From assembly GCF_022829405.1 (NCBI RefSeq), contig NZ_JAKSXW010000140.1:1-64000 (forward strand): 64,000 nucleotides of DNA. The letters run 5' to 3'. The DNA comes from Methylobacterium sp. J-076 (lineage in GTDB: Bacteria; Pseudomonadota; Alphaproteobacteria; Rhizobiales; Beijerinckiaceae). Under the pieces are notes generated by a model. The model was not told the origin of the DNA and searched no databases. It saw only the letters and a program-made list of their open reading frames with translations. Each line of letters opens with the position of its first letter. Positions within the stretch are counted from its first letter, which is position 1. The position numbers and the translations under genes are program-made. Positions 8,244 through 16,412 of the stretch are shown here, one piece after another.

Positions 8244-10472
8244 ATGTTCGACGTACAACGCGAAGAGTTGATGTGGGGCGACCGTAAGCTCGTCCTCGAG
8301 ACGGGCAAGGTGGCCCGCCAGGCGGACGGCGCCGTCGTCGCCACCTACGGCGAGACCTCGGTCCTCGCCTGCGTCGTCGGCGCCAAGGAGCCGAAGGCCG
8401 GCATCGACTTCCTCCCGCTCACCGTGAACTACCAGGAGCGCGCCTACGCCGCCGGCCGCATCCCGGGCGGCTACTTCAAGCGCGAAGGCCGCCCCTCGGA
8501 GAAGGAGACGCTGGTCTCCCGCCTCATCGACCGGCCGATCCGCCCCCTCTTCGTCGAGGGCTGGCGCAACGACACCCAGGTCACGGTCACGGTGCTGACC
8601 CACGACCTCGAGAACGACCCCGACATCGTCGCCATGGTGGCGGCCTCGGCGGCCCTCACCCTCTCGGGCGTGCCGTTCATGGGCCCGATCGGCGGCGCCC
8701 GCGTCGGCTACATCAACGGCGGCTACAAGCTGAACCCGCTGGTCACCGAGACCAAGGAGGAATCCTCCCTCGACCTCGTCGTCGCCGGCACCCAGGACGC
8801 CGTGCTGATGGTCGAGTCCGAGGCCAAGGAGCTCTCGGAAGACGTGATGCTCGGCGCCGTGATGTTCGGCCACAAGCACTTTCAGCCGGTCATCGAGGCG
8901 ATCATCCGGCTGGCCGAGAAGGCCGCCAAGGAGCCGCGGGACTTCAAGGCCCCCGAGAACGCCGACGTGGAGTCGGCGGTGCTGGAGGTCTGCGAGGCCG
9001 AGCTGCGCGCCGCCTACACCAAGACCGTCAAGCAGGAGCGCTACGCCGCCGTCGACGTCGTGAAGACGAAGGTGATGGCCGCCCTCTGCGCCGAGGGTGC
9101 CGAGCGGTTCCCCGCCGAGAAGGTCAAGGCCGCCTTCAAGGAGGCCCAGTCGAAGGTGGTCCGCTGGAACATCCTCGACAGCGGCGCCCGGATCGACGGC
9201 CGTGACGTGAAGACGGTGCGCCCGATCCTCTCCGAGGTCGGCGTGCTGCCCCGCGCCCACGGTTCGGCCCTGTTCACCCGCGGCGAGACGCAGGCCCTCG
9301 TGGTCGCCACCCTCGGCACCGGCGAGGACGAGCAGTTCATCGACGCGCTGGAAGGCACCTACAAGGAGCGCTTCCTGCTCCACTACAACTTCCCTCCCTA
9401 TTCCGTCGGTGAGACCGGCCGGATGGGCTCCCCGGGCCGCCGCGAGATCGGCCACGGCAAGCTGGCGTGGCGGGCGATCCGCCCGGTGCTGCCGCCGGCC
9501 CACGAGTTCCCGTACACGATCCGCGTCGTGTCCGAGATCACGGAGTCCAACGGCTCGTCCTCGATGGCCTCGGTCTGCGGCGGCTCCCTGTCGCTGATGG
9601 ATGCGGGTGTCCCCCTGCGCCGTCCGGTGGCCGGCATCGCCATGGGCCTCATCCTCGAGGGTGAGCGCTTCGCGGTGCTGTCCGACATCCTCGGCGACGA
9701 GGATCACCTCGGCGACATGGACTTCAAGGTGGCCGGCACGGACGAGGGCGTGACCTCGCTCCAGATGGACATCAAGATCGCCGGCATCACCGAGGAGATC
9801 ATGCGGGTCGCCCTCGACCAGGCGCGGGACGGGCGTGCCCACATCCTCGCCGAGATGGCTAAGGCCCTCACCGACGCGCGTCCCGAGCTCGGCGAGTATG
9901 CCCCGCGCATCGAGACCATGCAGATCCCCACGGACAAGATCCGCGACGTGATCGGCACCGGCGGCAAGGTGATCCGCGAGATCGTCGAGAAGACCGGCGC
10001 CAAGATCAACATCGAGGATTCCGGCACCGTGAAGATCGCCTCGGCCGACGGCAAGGCGATCAAGGCGGCCTATAACTGGATCCGCTCGATCGTCGCCGAG
10101 CCTGAGGCCGGCATGATCTACGACGGCACCATCGTGAAGTGCATGGAGTTCGGTGCCTTCGTGAACTTCTTCGGCGCCAAGGACGGTCTCGTCCACATCT
10201 CGGAGCTCGCCGCCCAGCGGGTCGCCAAGGTGACCGACGTCGTCAAGGAAGGCGACAAGGTGAAGGTGAAGTTCCTCGGTCAGGACGACCGCGGCAAGAT
10301 CCGCTTGTCGATGAAGGTCGTCGATCAGCAGACCGGCGAGGACATCACCGAGAAGGTGAAGGCCGAGCGGGCCGATCGCGGTGAAGAGCCCCGCGAGCCT
10401 CGGGAGCCCCGCGAGGGCCGCGAGAACGGCAGCCGCCACCGCGGCGAGCGCCGCCGCGAAGCGGGCGAGTAA
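8244..10472 (+). CDS. pnp: Polyribonucleotide nucleotidyltransferase (PNPase)
   Basis: 742 residues. Two RNase PH-like domains (about 1-140 and 315-540) flank an all-helical linker; the second contains [12 protein letters not shown] and [19 protein letters not shown], which carries catalytic acidic residues. A KH domain follows (about 555-610, [17 protein letters not shown]) and an S1 domain (about 625-690, [15 protein letters not shown]), then an Arg/Glu-rich tail. PNPase degrades mRNA 3' to 5' phosphorolytically, usually with RNase E in the degradosome. Standard length and order; transcribed downstream of rpsO and closed by a strong terminator. Confidence 0.97.
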   Translation: MFDVQREELMWGDRKLVLETGKVARQADGAVVATYGETSVLACVVGAKEPKAGIDFLPLTVNYQERAYAAGRIPGGYFKREGRPSEKETLVSRLIDRPIRPLFVEGWRNDTQVTVTVLTHDLENDPDIVAMVAASAALTLSGVPFMGPIGGARVGYINGGYKLNPLVTETKEESSLDLVVAGTQDAVLMVESEAKELSEDVMLGAVMFGHKHFQPVIEAIIRLAEKAAKEPRDFKAPENADVESAVLEVCEAELRAAYTKTVKQERYAAVDVVKTKVMAALCAEGAERFPAEKVKAAFKEAQSKVVRWNILDSGARIDGRDVKTVRPILSEVGVLPRAHGSALFTRGETQALVVATLGTGEDEQFIDALEGTYKERFLLHYNFPPYSVGETGRMGSPGRREIGHGKLAWRAIRPVLPPAHEFPYTIRVVSEITESNGSSSMASVCGGSLSLMDAGVPLRRPVAGIAMGLILEGERFAVLSDILGDEDHLGDMDFKVAGTDEGVTSLQMDIKIAGITEEIMRVALDQARDGRAHILAEMAKALTDARPELGEYAPRIETMQIPTDKIRDVIGTGGKVIREIVEKTGAKINIEDSGTVKIASADGKAIKAAYNWIRSIVAEPEAGMIYDGTIVKCMEFGAFVNFFGAKDGLVHISELAAQRVAKVTDVVKEGDKVKVKFLGQDDRGKIRLSMKVVDQQTGEDITEKVKAERADRGEEPREPREPREGRENGSRHRGERRREAGE

Positions 10473-10504
10473 TCGCCCCTTCCCCCTCCCCACACCGAAG
10501 TCGG

Positions 10505-10539
10505 AGCGCGGTCCCCCCCGGGGGCCGCGCTTTCGTTTT
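10505..10539 (+). terminator. Rho-independent terminator after pnp
   Basis: GC-rich stem AGCGCGGTCCCC paired with GGGGCCGCGCT (one G-T pair), followed by TTTCGTTTT. It sits 33 bases after the pnp stop, and the T-rich tail on the plus strand makes it one of the clearer intrinsic terminators in the window. Confidence 0.85.
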
Positions 10540-10619
10540 GGGCCCTGCCGCGGGCCGACATGACGCGGTGATCGCCCGTCCGGTAAACTCTTCCCTCAAG
10601 GCGAATCGCGGAGAGCGGC

Positions 10620-11264
10620 ATGGCGGGCGAACTCGTTTTCTACACCCACCCGATGTCCCGCGGGCGAATGGTCCGCTGGATGCTGGAGGAGGTGGGCGCC
10701 CCCTATCGGACCGAATTGATGGCCTACGGCCCGTCCATGAAGGACGGGTCGTTCCGGGCGGTGAACCCCCTGGGGAAGGTGCCTGCGCTCCGCCATGGCG
10801 ACGCGACCGTGACCGAGACGGCGGCGATCTGCGCCTACCTCGCCGACGCCTTCCCGGAGGCCGGGCTCGCCCCGCCGCCGGGCGATCCGGCGCGGGCGCC
10901 CTATTACCGTTGGCTGTTCTTCTGTGCCGGGCCGGTGGAGGCTGCGGTGACGAACAAGGCGCTCGGCGTCGTCGTCCCGGACGATCCGCGGATGCGCGGC
11001 ATGGTGGGATACGGCTCCCTGCCGGAGGTGCTCGACGCCCTGGAGCGTGCGGTGACCGGGGTGCGCTGCGTGGCGGGGGACCGCTTCTCGGCGGCCGACC
11101 TCTACCTCGCCTCGCATCTCGGATGGGGCATGGCGTTCGGCGGCATCGAGAAGAGGCCAGCCTTCGAGACCTATGTCGCCGCGCACTACGGGCGGCCCGC
11201 GGCGGTGCGGGCACGGGCCATCGACGATGCCCTCCTCGCCGAGCCGCAGCGGGCGGGCGGCTGA
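10620..11264 (+). CDS. Glutathione S-transferase family protein
   Basis: 214 residues. The N-terminal thioredoxin-like domain reads FYTHPMSRGRMVRWMLEE, with Ser/Arg in the usual active-site turn, then VNPLGKVPAL (the cis-Pro strand) and VTETAAICAYLAD (the glutathione-binding E-T/S motif). The C-terminal helical domain contains GDRFSAADLYLASHL, the conserved N-capping box. Predicted cytosolic glutathione-conjugating or isomerising enzyme of unknown substrate. Monocistronic, between the pnp terminator and a stress-type promoter. Confidence 0.88.
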   Translation: MAGELVFYTHPMSRGRMVRWMLEEVGAPYRTELMAYGPSMKDGSFRAVNPLGKVPALRHGDATVTETAAICAYLADAFPEAGLAPPPGDPARAPYYRWLFFCAGPVEAAVTNKALGVVVPDDPRMRGMVGYGSLPEVLDALERAVTGVRCVAGDRFSAADLYLASHLGWGMAFGGIEKRPAFETYVAAHYGRPAAVRARAIDDALLAEPQRAGG

Positions 11265-11283
11265 GGTGAGGCCGACGGTACGC

Positions 11284-11308
11284 GGAACGCCCTGGCCCCC
11301 TCCGCGTT
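11284..11308 (+). promoter_or_regulatory. EcfG-type (general stress) promoter for the DUF2892 gene
   Basis: GGAAC (11284-11288), 16 bases, then CGTT (11305-11308). This is an exact match to the established EcfG/general-stress sigma consensus of Alphaproteobacteria (GGAAC-N16/17-CGTT). Predicted transcription start is near 11315, about 23 bases before the ATG at 11338. Confidence 0.7.
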
Positions 11309-11337
11309 CGCCGTGCGACCCGTAGCGGAGGAACCTG

Positions 11338-11559
11338 ATGGCCAACGACATGATCCACGACATCTTCAGCGGCGAGCCGAACCTGACCACCACGGAGCGG
11401 GCGGTCTCGGTGGCGCTCGGCCTCGGTATCGCGGCGGCGGCGGCCCAGCCGCGTCCGAACAAGTGGCTGAGCCTCGCGGCGCTGGTGGTCGGCGTCGGGC
11501 TGGCCATGCGCGGCGCGACGGGCCATTGCGCCGTCAAGGCGATCGCGCACGAGATCTGA
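11338..11559 (+). CDS. Small DUF2892-type membrane protein
   Basis: 73 residues. After a polar start comes LTTTERAVSVALGLGIAAAA and a second hydrophobic segment LAALVVGVGLAMRGATGHCA, giving two membrane spans, as in DUF2892 (the inner-membrane domain also found in YgaP). The terminal motif with a Cys after G-H is typical. Preceded by a ribosome site (GGAGG) 8 bases upstream and an EcfG-type promoter, suggesting induction by general stress. The biochemical role is unknown. Confidence 0.8.
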   Translation: MANDMIHDIFSGEPNLTTTERAVSVALGLGIAAAAAQPRPNKWLSLAALVVGVGLAMRGATGHCAVKAIAHEI

Positions 11560-11575
11560 GGCCGCCGGAACCGAC

Positions 11576-11606
11576 AAAAAAAGGGGCGCCCTGGGGCGCC
11601 CCTTTT
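11576..11606. terminator. Bidirectional intrinsic terminator
   Basis: AAAAGGGGCGCC (11579-11590) and GGCGCCCCTTTT (11595-11606) are a perfect 12-bp inverted repeat with a 4-nt loop, giving a T tract on both strands. It lies between the convergent DUF2892 and GlsB/YeaQ genes and should terminate both. Confidence 0.92.
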
Positions 11607-11628
11607 CTCGTCCCTCCGGGTGGAAGTC

Positions 11629-11892
11629 TCAGTAGGTCGTGGTGCGGCGGCTCGCGATGAAGCCGTAGATGAACAGCACGACCACGGCGCCGACGATGGC
11701 ACCGATGAAGCCTGCCCCCTGGTTGGGCCCATACCAGCCCACCGCCTGGCCGATGAAGGTCGCCACGAAGGCGCCGACGATGCCGAGAATCGTCGTCAGG
11801 ATGAAGCCCGCAGGCTCGTTCGGCCCGGGCATGATGAACTTGGCGATGACGCCCGCCAGAAATCCGATGATGATCGTCCAGAGAATGCCCAT
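11629..11892 (-). CDS. GlsB/YeaQ/YmgE family stress membrane protein
   Basis: 87 residues beginning MGILWTIIIGFLAGVIAKF, with three hydrophobic segments rich in Gly and the family blocks GFILTTILGIVGAF and GAGFIGAIVGAVVV. The ATG at 11892 is chosen because GGGGAG stands 6 bases upstream; the longer frame to 12006 adds an unlikely polar extension. This family (transglycosylase-associated protein in old annotations) is commonly induced by acid, osmotic or stationary-phase stress. A GCAAC-N17-CGTT element upstream fits that. Confidence 0.87.
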   Translation of the reverse strand: MGILWTIIIGFLAGVIAKFIMPGPNEPAGFILTTILGIVGAFVATFIGQAVGWYGPNQGAGFIGAIVGAVVVLFIYGFIASRRTTTY

Positions 11893-11927
11893 AAATCTCC
11901 CCGCGTTTGGGCCGCTGACGCCTTTTG

Positions 11928-11953
11928 AACGTCTGGCTTTTCCAACCGGTTGC
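11928..11953 (-). promoter_or_regulatory. Probable EcfG-type promoter for the GlsB/YeaQ gene
   Basis: Read on the minus strand: GCAAC (11953-11949), 17 bases, CGTT (11931-11928). One mismatch to the GGAAC -35 consensus and a perfect -10. The start codon lies about 36 bases downstream. Confidence 0.45.
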
Positions 11954-12107
11954 CCGGAAGCGTCGCCGTAAGCGGGTTTTTTTTCGCAGGTTCCCGTCTG
12001 CGACAACGTTTGCCGGCCCGGCCCTTTACGCCGGGCCGTCCTCGACGGCAGATACGCCGCCGCCGGGCCGTCGTCCGTGACGGCCTCAGGACGGATGGAG
12101 AGAGCGT

Positions 12108-12464
12108 ATGGCGATCAGGCGGATCGAGCCCGGGGCGCGGATGTCCCAGGGCGTGGTGTATGGCGATACCGTCTACTTGGCCGGGCAGGTGGCGAACGAG
12201 CCCGTCGGCATGGGCGTCACCGCCCAGACCCAGAACATCCTGGAGCAGATCGACCGGCTGCTCGCCGCCGCGGGCACCGACAAGGAGGGCCTCCTGACGG
12301 CCACGATCTACCTCGCCGACATCGCCCACTTCGCCGAGATGAACGCCGCCTGGGACGCCTGGGTGTCGAAGGACAACCCGCCGACCCGCGCCACCGTCGA
12401 GGCGAAGCTCGCCGCCCCCGAATATCTCGTGGAAATCGTCATCGTCGCCGCGCGGGCGGCCTGA
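12108..12464 (+). CDS. RidA family protein (enamine/imine deaminase)
   Basis: 118 residues with the RidA/YjgF fold signatures: GVVYGDTVYLAGQVA near residue 17, a QTQNILEQIDRLLAAAG helix, and LLTATIYLADIAHFAEMNAAWDAW. The active-site Arg-containing strand is represented by NPPTRATVEAKLAAPEYLVEI. RidA homologues hydrolyse reactive 2-aminoacrylate-type imines produced by PLP enzymes. Ribosome site GGAGAG is well placed. Its stop is two bases from the start of the binding protein, so they are probably co-transcribed. Confidence 0.88.
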   Translation: MAIRRIEPGARMSQGVVYGDTVYLAGQVANEPVGMGVTAQTQNILEQIDRLLAAAGTDKEGLLTATIYLADIAHFAEMNAAWDAWVSKDNPPTRATVEAKLAAPEYLVEIVIVAARAA

Positions 12465-12466
12465 CC

Positions 12467-13597
12467 ATGGCGGTCCGTCTCCCGGGGCGGGGGCGGCTCG
12501 CCGCCCTCGGCGCCTGCCTCGCCGTGGCGCTCGGCACGGCCCTGTTCGCCGGGGCCGCGCGCCCGGCGAGCGGGAAGGTCGTCAACATCTACAACTGGTC
12601 GGACTATATCGACCCGCAGGTGCTCGACGCCTTCACCCGGGAAACGGGCATCAAGGTCGTCTACGACACCTACGACAACAACGAGATTCTGGAGACGCGG
12701 CTCCTGGCCGGCCGCTCGGGCTACGACATCGTGGTCCCGTCCGGCCCCTATCTCCAGCGTCTCATCCGGGCGGGGGCCTTCCTGCCCCTCGATAAGGCGA
12801 GGCTGAAGAACCTCGGCAACCTCTGGCCGGAGATCACGAGCCGCCTCGCGGGCTACGATCCCGGCAACGTCTACGCCATCGATTACATGTGGGGCACCAC
12901 CGGCATCGGCTACAACGTCGCCATGGTCCGGGAGAAGCTGGGCGCCGGCACGCCGGTCAATTCCTGGAACGTCGTGCTCAACCCCTCCTCGTCGGCCAAG
13001 CTGAAGGAGTGCGGGCTGATGATGCTCGACAGCCCGGAGGACCTGATCCCCAGCATGCTGCCGTTCTTCGGTGCCAAGGCGGACAGCAAGCGCTGGGACG
13101 ACCTGACCCTCGTCACCGATGCGCTCTTCAAGGTGCGCGGCAACGTGCGGAAGTTCCATTCGTCGGAATACGTTCAGGCGCTCGCCAACGGCGACATCTG
13201 CATGGCCGTCGGTTATTCGGGCGACGTGCTGCAGGCGAAGAAGCGCGCGGACGAGGCCAACAACGGCGTCGAGGTCGCCTACGTGGTCCCCCGGGAGGGA
13301 TCGCTGATGTGGTTCGATTCCTTCGCGATTCCGAAGGACGCGCCGCATCCCCAGGAGGCGCTGGCCTTCCTCGACTACATGATGCGGCCGGAGGTGGCGG
13401 CGGCGAACACGAACTTCGTGTCCTATGCCAGCGGCAACCTCGCCGCGAAAGCGCAGGTGAAGCCGGAGATCTTGAACAATCCCGGGATCTATCCGGACGA
13501 GGCGACGATGCAGCGCCTCTCGGTGAACACCGCCTGGGACGAGCGCACCCAGCGGTTCGTCACACGGCTGTGGACGCGGGTGCGGACGGGGCGCTAA
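12467..13597 (+). CDS. Polyamine-type ABC transporter periplasmic binding protein (PotF-like)
   Basis: 376 residues. An N-terminal signal peptide (basic RLPGRGR, then a hydrophobic stretch to about residue 35) is followed by VVNIYNWSDYIDPQVLDAF, the hallmark opening of PotD/PotF putrescine/spermidine-binding proteins, and by SGYDIVVPSGPYLQRL. Also seen are AIDYMWGTTGIGYN and EVAYVVPREGSLMWFDSF. The full length matches the family. No permease or ATPase genes flank it, so it must use components encoded elsewhere. Coupled to ridA, which hints at amine metabolism. Confidence 0.88.
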   Translation: MAVRLPGRGRLAALGACLAVALGTALFAGAARPASGKVVNIYNWSDYIDPQVLDAFTRETGIKVVYDTYDNNEILETRLLAGRSGYDIVVPSGPYLQRLIRAGAFLPLDKARLKNLGNLWPEITSRLAGYDPGNVYAIDYMWGTTGIGYNVAMVREKLGAGTPVNSWNVVLNPSSSAKLKECGLMMLDSPEDLIPSMLPFFGAKADSKRWDDLTLVTDALFKVRGNVRKFHSSEYVQALANGDICMAVGYSGDVLQAKKRADEANNGVEVAYVVPREGSLMWFDSFAIPKDAPHPQEALAFLDYMMRPEVAAANTNFVSYASGNLAAKAQVKPEILNNPGIYPDEATMQRLSVNTAWDERTQRFVTRLWTRVRTGR

Positions 13598-13702
13598 TGC
13601 ATCGATCCAGACGAAGGCGTCAGCCGCGTCTGGATAAATTGATGCAAGACAAGGAGCTAGGGCAGATACGCATGAACGGAGTGAGTGCGTCCCTGCGCTA
13701 GA
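13597..13702. repeat. Palindromic REP-like intergenic element
   Basis: Immediately after the PotF-like stop is a nested palindrome: ATCCAGACG (13605-13613) pairs with CGTCTGGAT (13627-13635), and outside them TGCATC with GATGCA. A second imperfect hairpin follows (GGGCAGATACGCA with TGCGTCCCTGCGC). The composition and two-hairpin structure resemble short interspersed repeats of Methylobacteriaceae and other Rhizobiales; family membership is from memory and not verified. Confidence 0.45.
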
Positions 13703-13723
13703 GCCGCCCCGCCCTGCCCCGTT

Positions 13724-13752
13724 CCCCCCGCGATCCGGGGATCGCGGGAGGG
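13724..13752. terminator. Hairpin between convergent PotF-like and DUF3597 genes
   Basis: CCCGCGATC and GATCGCGGG form a perfect 9-bp stem, with flanking C and G runs able to extend it around one mismatch (13724-13735 with 13740-13752). The loop is 4 nt. No T tract is present, so termination strength is uncertain. Confidence 0.5.
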
Positions 13753-13761
13753 GGCCGGCGC

Positions 13762-14169
13762 CTAGTGCTTGAGGTCGTCCGGCACCTTGCCGCCGTTCTC
13801 GGCGAGCTTCTGCATCACCTGCTTGTGCAGCCAGATGTTCATGGAGGCCGAATCCTCCTTGTCGCCGGTGTAGTGCAACTCGTCGGCGAGCTGCTTGCGC
13901 GAGGCGAGGCCCGAATCGAGGCTCAGGAGCTTCATCAGGTCCACGATCGAGTGGCGCCAGTCGAGCTTCTGCGCGTTCTTCTCCGCCATCCCCGTGAGGA
14001 CGGCCTCGACGTCCACCGGCTCGCCGCCGCCGCCGCCCCCTGCGCTGCCGGTCGGGGCAGGCGTGCTGGTCTGGCCGGAGCTGGACGTGGTCGCCGACGG
14101 AGACGCCTCCGCCTCTCCGCCGCCGAACGGGTGGAGGATCTTGCTGACGATGTTGCCGAGAAGGCTCAT
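13762..14169 (-). CDS. DUF3597 domain protein
   Basis: 135 residues. The N-terminus MSLLGNIVSKILHPFGG is followed by a Ser/Thr/Pro/Gly-rich linker (about residues 20-50, with six consecutive Gly), then the conserved DUF3597 domain: VDVEAVLTGMAEKNAQKLDW, SIVDLMKLLSLDSGLASRKQLA and a C-terminal helical part. This is a domain of unknown function, often present in stress-resistant Proteobacteria. An EcfG-like promoter lies about 50 bases upstream of the start. Confidence 0.85.
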   Translation of the reverse strand: MSLLGNIVSKILHPFGGGEAEASPSATTSSSGQTSTPAPTGSAGGGGGGEPVDVEAVLTGMAEKNAQKLDWRHSIVDLMKLLSLDSGLASRKQLADELHYTGDKEDSASMNIWLHKQVMQKLAENGGKVPDDLKH

Positions 14170-14219
14170 GGGGGTCTACTCCGTCCTGCACTGCGCCCGC
14201 TGCGGCGCAGTACCCCGAC

Positions 14220-14245
14220 AACATGTCGCATCGCCCCAGCGTTCC
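14220..14245 (-). promoter_or_regulatory. EcfG-like promoter for the DUF3597 gene
   Basis: On the minus strand GGAAC (14245-14241), 17 bases, TGTT (14223-14220). Perfect -35, one mismatch in the -10 relative to CGTT. Located 51-76 bases before the ATG at 14169. Confidence 0.55.
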
Positions 14246-14258
14246 ACCAGGGGGCGCA

Positions 14259-14447
14259 TCAGCGGGAACTGCGTAGGGCGACGCCCAGGAGGCAGAGGCC
14301 CACGACGAGGCAGACGCCGCTCCAGCGTTCGAGAAATCCCGCCCGCACGGGGTCCTTCAAGGACAAGGCGGCGAGAATCACGCCGGCCAGGAGGCTCCCC
14401 AGGCAGATCACGATCGCGAAAGCTTCGAATTCGGTATGAGCAGGCAC
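14259..14447 (-). CDS. Small hypothetical two-span membrane protein
   Basis: 62 residues if started at the GTG at 14447. Sequence shows two hydrophobic segments (AFAIVICLGSLLAGVILAAL and WSGVCLVVGLCLLGVAL) separated by a short basic loop. A longer frame to 14516 adds a basic, tRNA-poor-looking leader and seems less likely. No family recognised. It could be a spurious frame, but the hydrophobic pattern and Arg-Ser-Ser-Arg end resemble real small inner-membrane proteins. Confidence 0.4.
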   Translation of the reverse strand: MPAHTEFEAFAIVICLGSLLAGVILAALSLKDPVRAGFLERWSGVCLVVGLCLLGVALRSSR

Positions 14448-14917
14448 CCTGCATCCATAGTTGCCAACGCAGCCTACGCGAAGCCAGAATTTACGAGTAC
14501 GACTGCGTATTCGCAATGACCGATTGTATGAGACGATTCACATCACAAGTCGACCCAATGAATATCAATTCAAGTTGCTCGTAGCAGTATCGTACAATCA
14601 CGAGTTGCTTCGTGTGTGTTCGCCGATCATGTGGGGTGGCCCGCGAGTACAGCGGGTCTGATCGATCGGGTTCTCTGCGTCGAGTGTTCGGCCGGACAAG
14701 ACCTTGCACCTGAGACGGCGGCCCCCGGCACAGGCGCGGCGGCGCAATCCTTGGGCGCGACCCGGTTGCGCAAAGATCTGTCGTCCAATTGCCAAATGTG
14801 CCCGCCCGTCCCCCGCCGGTGGACGAACGGCGAAGGTTGCGGCCACGGAGCGTTGACAGGAGCCGACCCCCTGACCATAAGGGCGGCGCGGGGCGCCGAG
14901 CAGGCGTCTTCGACCTT
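14448..14917. other. AT-richer intergenic stretch upstream of tRNA-Tyr
   Basis: 470 bases without a credible protein. The part 14480-14640 is conspicuously richer in A and T than anything around it. The distal part holds the tRNA promoter (14853-14881). Two short frames on opposite strands here lack ribosome sites and family features. Confidence 0.5.
14853..14881 (+). promoter_or_regulatory. Sigma70-type promoter of tRNA-Tyr
   Basis: TTGACA (14853-14858), a 17-base spacer, and CATAAG (14876-14881). The -35 is a perfect consensus; the -10 is a reasonable match. The predicted transcript begins about 30 bases before the mature tRNA. Confidence 0.75.
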
Positions 14918-15001
14918 GGGGGAATGTCCCGAGCGGCAAAGGGGGCGGACTGTAAATCCGCTGCGTAAGCTTCGTAGGTTCGAGTCCTACTTCCCCCACC
15001 A
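14918..15001 (+). tRNA. tRNA-Tyr (anticodon GTA), class II with long variable arm
   Basis: Acceptor arm GGGGGAA (14918-14924) pairs with TTCCCCC (14991-14997); discriminator A and encoded CCA end at 15001. Anticodon stem GCGGA/TCCGC encloses loop CTGTAAA, with anticodon GTA at 14952-14954. The long variable arm (about 14 nt around GCGTAAGC) and TTCGAGT T-loop are typical of bacterial tRNA-Tyr. Length 84 nt. Confidence 0.97.
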
Positions 15002-15089
15002 AGTTCTTCGCATCACCGCAGGCTCTTCGCATCACCAATGAGAGCGCAACGGTCCGGGTGACCGCGCGCCCGGGTGAGACGTTCGCCCT

Positions 15090-15737
15090 TCAGCGCGCCT
15101 TCGCCAGGGCGGCCTCGATCCGGGCGGCGGCGGCGGCGGAGTAGCCCTTCCCCTCCAGAGTCTGGCCCGCCTGCGCGACGCCCGACAGGTTGCGCGGTGC
15201 CCGGCCCGGCAGGTGGCGGGCCCGGAGGGCATGGGCGTCCCTGTGGCTCGAGTGGGTCACGGCGATGGCGAGGGCGTCCGCCGCGTCGGCCACGCGGAAT
15301 TCCGCCTTCGGGAGCAGGAAGCGCACCATCGCCTGGATCTGCGCCTTGTCGGCATGGCCCGAGCCGGCCACCGTCTTCTTGATGAGGTTGGCCGCGTATT
15401 CGAACACCGGCACACCGGCCAAGGCCGGGATCAGCAGGGCCACGGCTCTGGCATGGCCGAGCTTGAGGGTGGCCTGCGCATCCTTGTTGACGAAGGTCTC
15501 CTCCACGGCGACCTCGTCCGGCTGAAGCGCGTCGCAGATCCGCTTCAAGCCCTCGAACAGCTCGCGCAGGCGCAGGGCCAGGGGCAGCTCGCCGTCGGAG
15601 GTGACGACCCCGCAATCGTGGTAGGTAAGGCTCGTTCCGCGGGCGGTGATCAGGCCCCAGCCGGTGCGGCGCAGGCCCGGATCGATCCCGAGGATCCGGA
15701 TCGGCGTGTTCGTGCCCGTCTTCATGGCGGTGCTCAT
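15090..15737 (-). CDS. ruvC: Crossover junction endodeoxyribonuclease RuvC
   Basis: 215 residues; a second in-frame ATG four codons in is also possible. Catalytic acidic residues are visible in ILGIDPGLRRTGWG (first Asp), VAVEETFVNKD (Glu) and the late DAADALAIAVTH (Asp pair), the metal-binding set of the RNase H-like fold. The C-terminus carries an extra ~45 residues rich in Ala/Arg. RuvC dimer cleaves Holliday junctions with RuvAB; ruvA and ruvB are not adjacent on the visible left side, where tRNA-Tyr stands instead. Confidence 0.95.
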   Translation of the reverse strand: MSTAMKTGTNTPIRILGIDPGLRRTGWGLITARGTSLTYHDCGVVTSDGELPLALRLRELFEGLKRICDALQPDEVAVEETFVNKDAQATLKLGHARAVALLIPALAGVPVFEYAANLIKKTVAGSGHADKAQIQAMVRFLLPKAEFRVADAADALAIAVTHSSHRDAHALRARHLPGRAPRNLSGVAQAGQTLEGKGYSAAAAARIEAALAKAR

Positions 15738-15832
15738 GGTGCGCTTTCAGGGCTGTCAGACACCCGGTTCGAGGACGACCGCCGGCGGGCCTCCCTAGCG
15801 CGATCGCCCGCCCCCGCCAAACGAGGACGACC

Positions 15833-16408
15833 ATGCGCCAAGAGGGTCCGATCAGCCGTTTCCCGGTGCCGGCTCTGGCCGAGATGCCGGACGATCTGCG
15901 GGCGCGGATCGCGCAGGTGCAGGAGAAGGCGGGCTTCGTGCCCAACGTGTTTCTGGCCCTGGCCCACCGGCCCGACGAGTTCCGCGCCTTCTTCGCCTAT
16001 CATGACGCCCTGATGGACCGGCCCGGTGGCCTCACCAAGGCGGAGCGGGAGATGATCGTGGTGGCCACCAGCGCGGCCAACCAGTGCCTCTACTGCGTGG
16101 TCGCCCATGGGGCGATCCTTCGGGTGCGGGCCAAGGACCCGCTCCTGGCCGACGAGATCGCGGTCAACTACGCCAAGGCCGCCATCACCCCGCGGCAGAA
16201 GGCGATGCTGGACTTCGCCGTGACGCTCGCCCGGGATCCCGGCGCGGTCGGTGCGGCGGACCACGCGGCCCTGGAGCGCGAGGGCTTCTCCGCCGACGAC
16301 ATCTGGGACATGGCCGCGATCACCGGCCTGTTCGCCCTGTCGAACCGCCTCGCCAGCGCCGCCGACCTCCGGCCCAACGGGGAGTTCTTCGGCATGGGCC
16401 GGGGCTGA
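15833..16408 (+). CDS. AhpD-like carboxymuconolactone decarboxylase-family (peroxidase-related) protein
   Basis: 191 residues. The AhpD-type redox centre is clear: NQCLYCVVAHGAIL gives the CxxC followed by His three residues later, near residue 85-92. This is the signature of alkylhydroperoxidase-like 'peroxidase-related' enzymes. Length fits that subfamily. Likely reduces peroxides through the CxxC pair; the electron donor is unknown. Divergent from ruvC. Confidence 0.87.
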   Translation: MRQEGPISRFPVPALAEMPDDLRARIAQVQEKAGFVPNVFLALAHRPDEFRAFFAYHDALMDRPGGLTKAEREMIVVATSAANQCLYCVVAHGAILRVRAKDPLLADEIAVNYAKAAITPRQKAMLDFAVTLARDPGAVGAADHAALEREGFSADDIWDMAAITGLFALSNRLASAADLRPNGEFFGMGRG

Positions 16409-16412
16409 TCCC

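Noticed and set aside
8157-10493. A 778-codon open frame on the minus strand opposite pnp
   Set aside because: Shadow frame of the highly GC-rich pnp coding strand; composed of Asp/His/Leu/Gly-rich sequence with no domains.
14461-14709. Two short opposing ORFs in the AT-rich patch
   Set aside because: No ribosome site, no conserved features, and one runs over the tRNA leader region.
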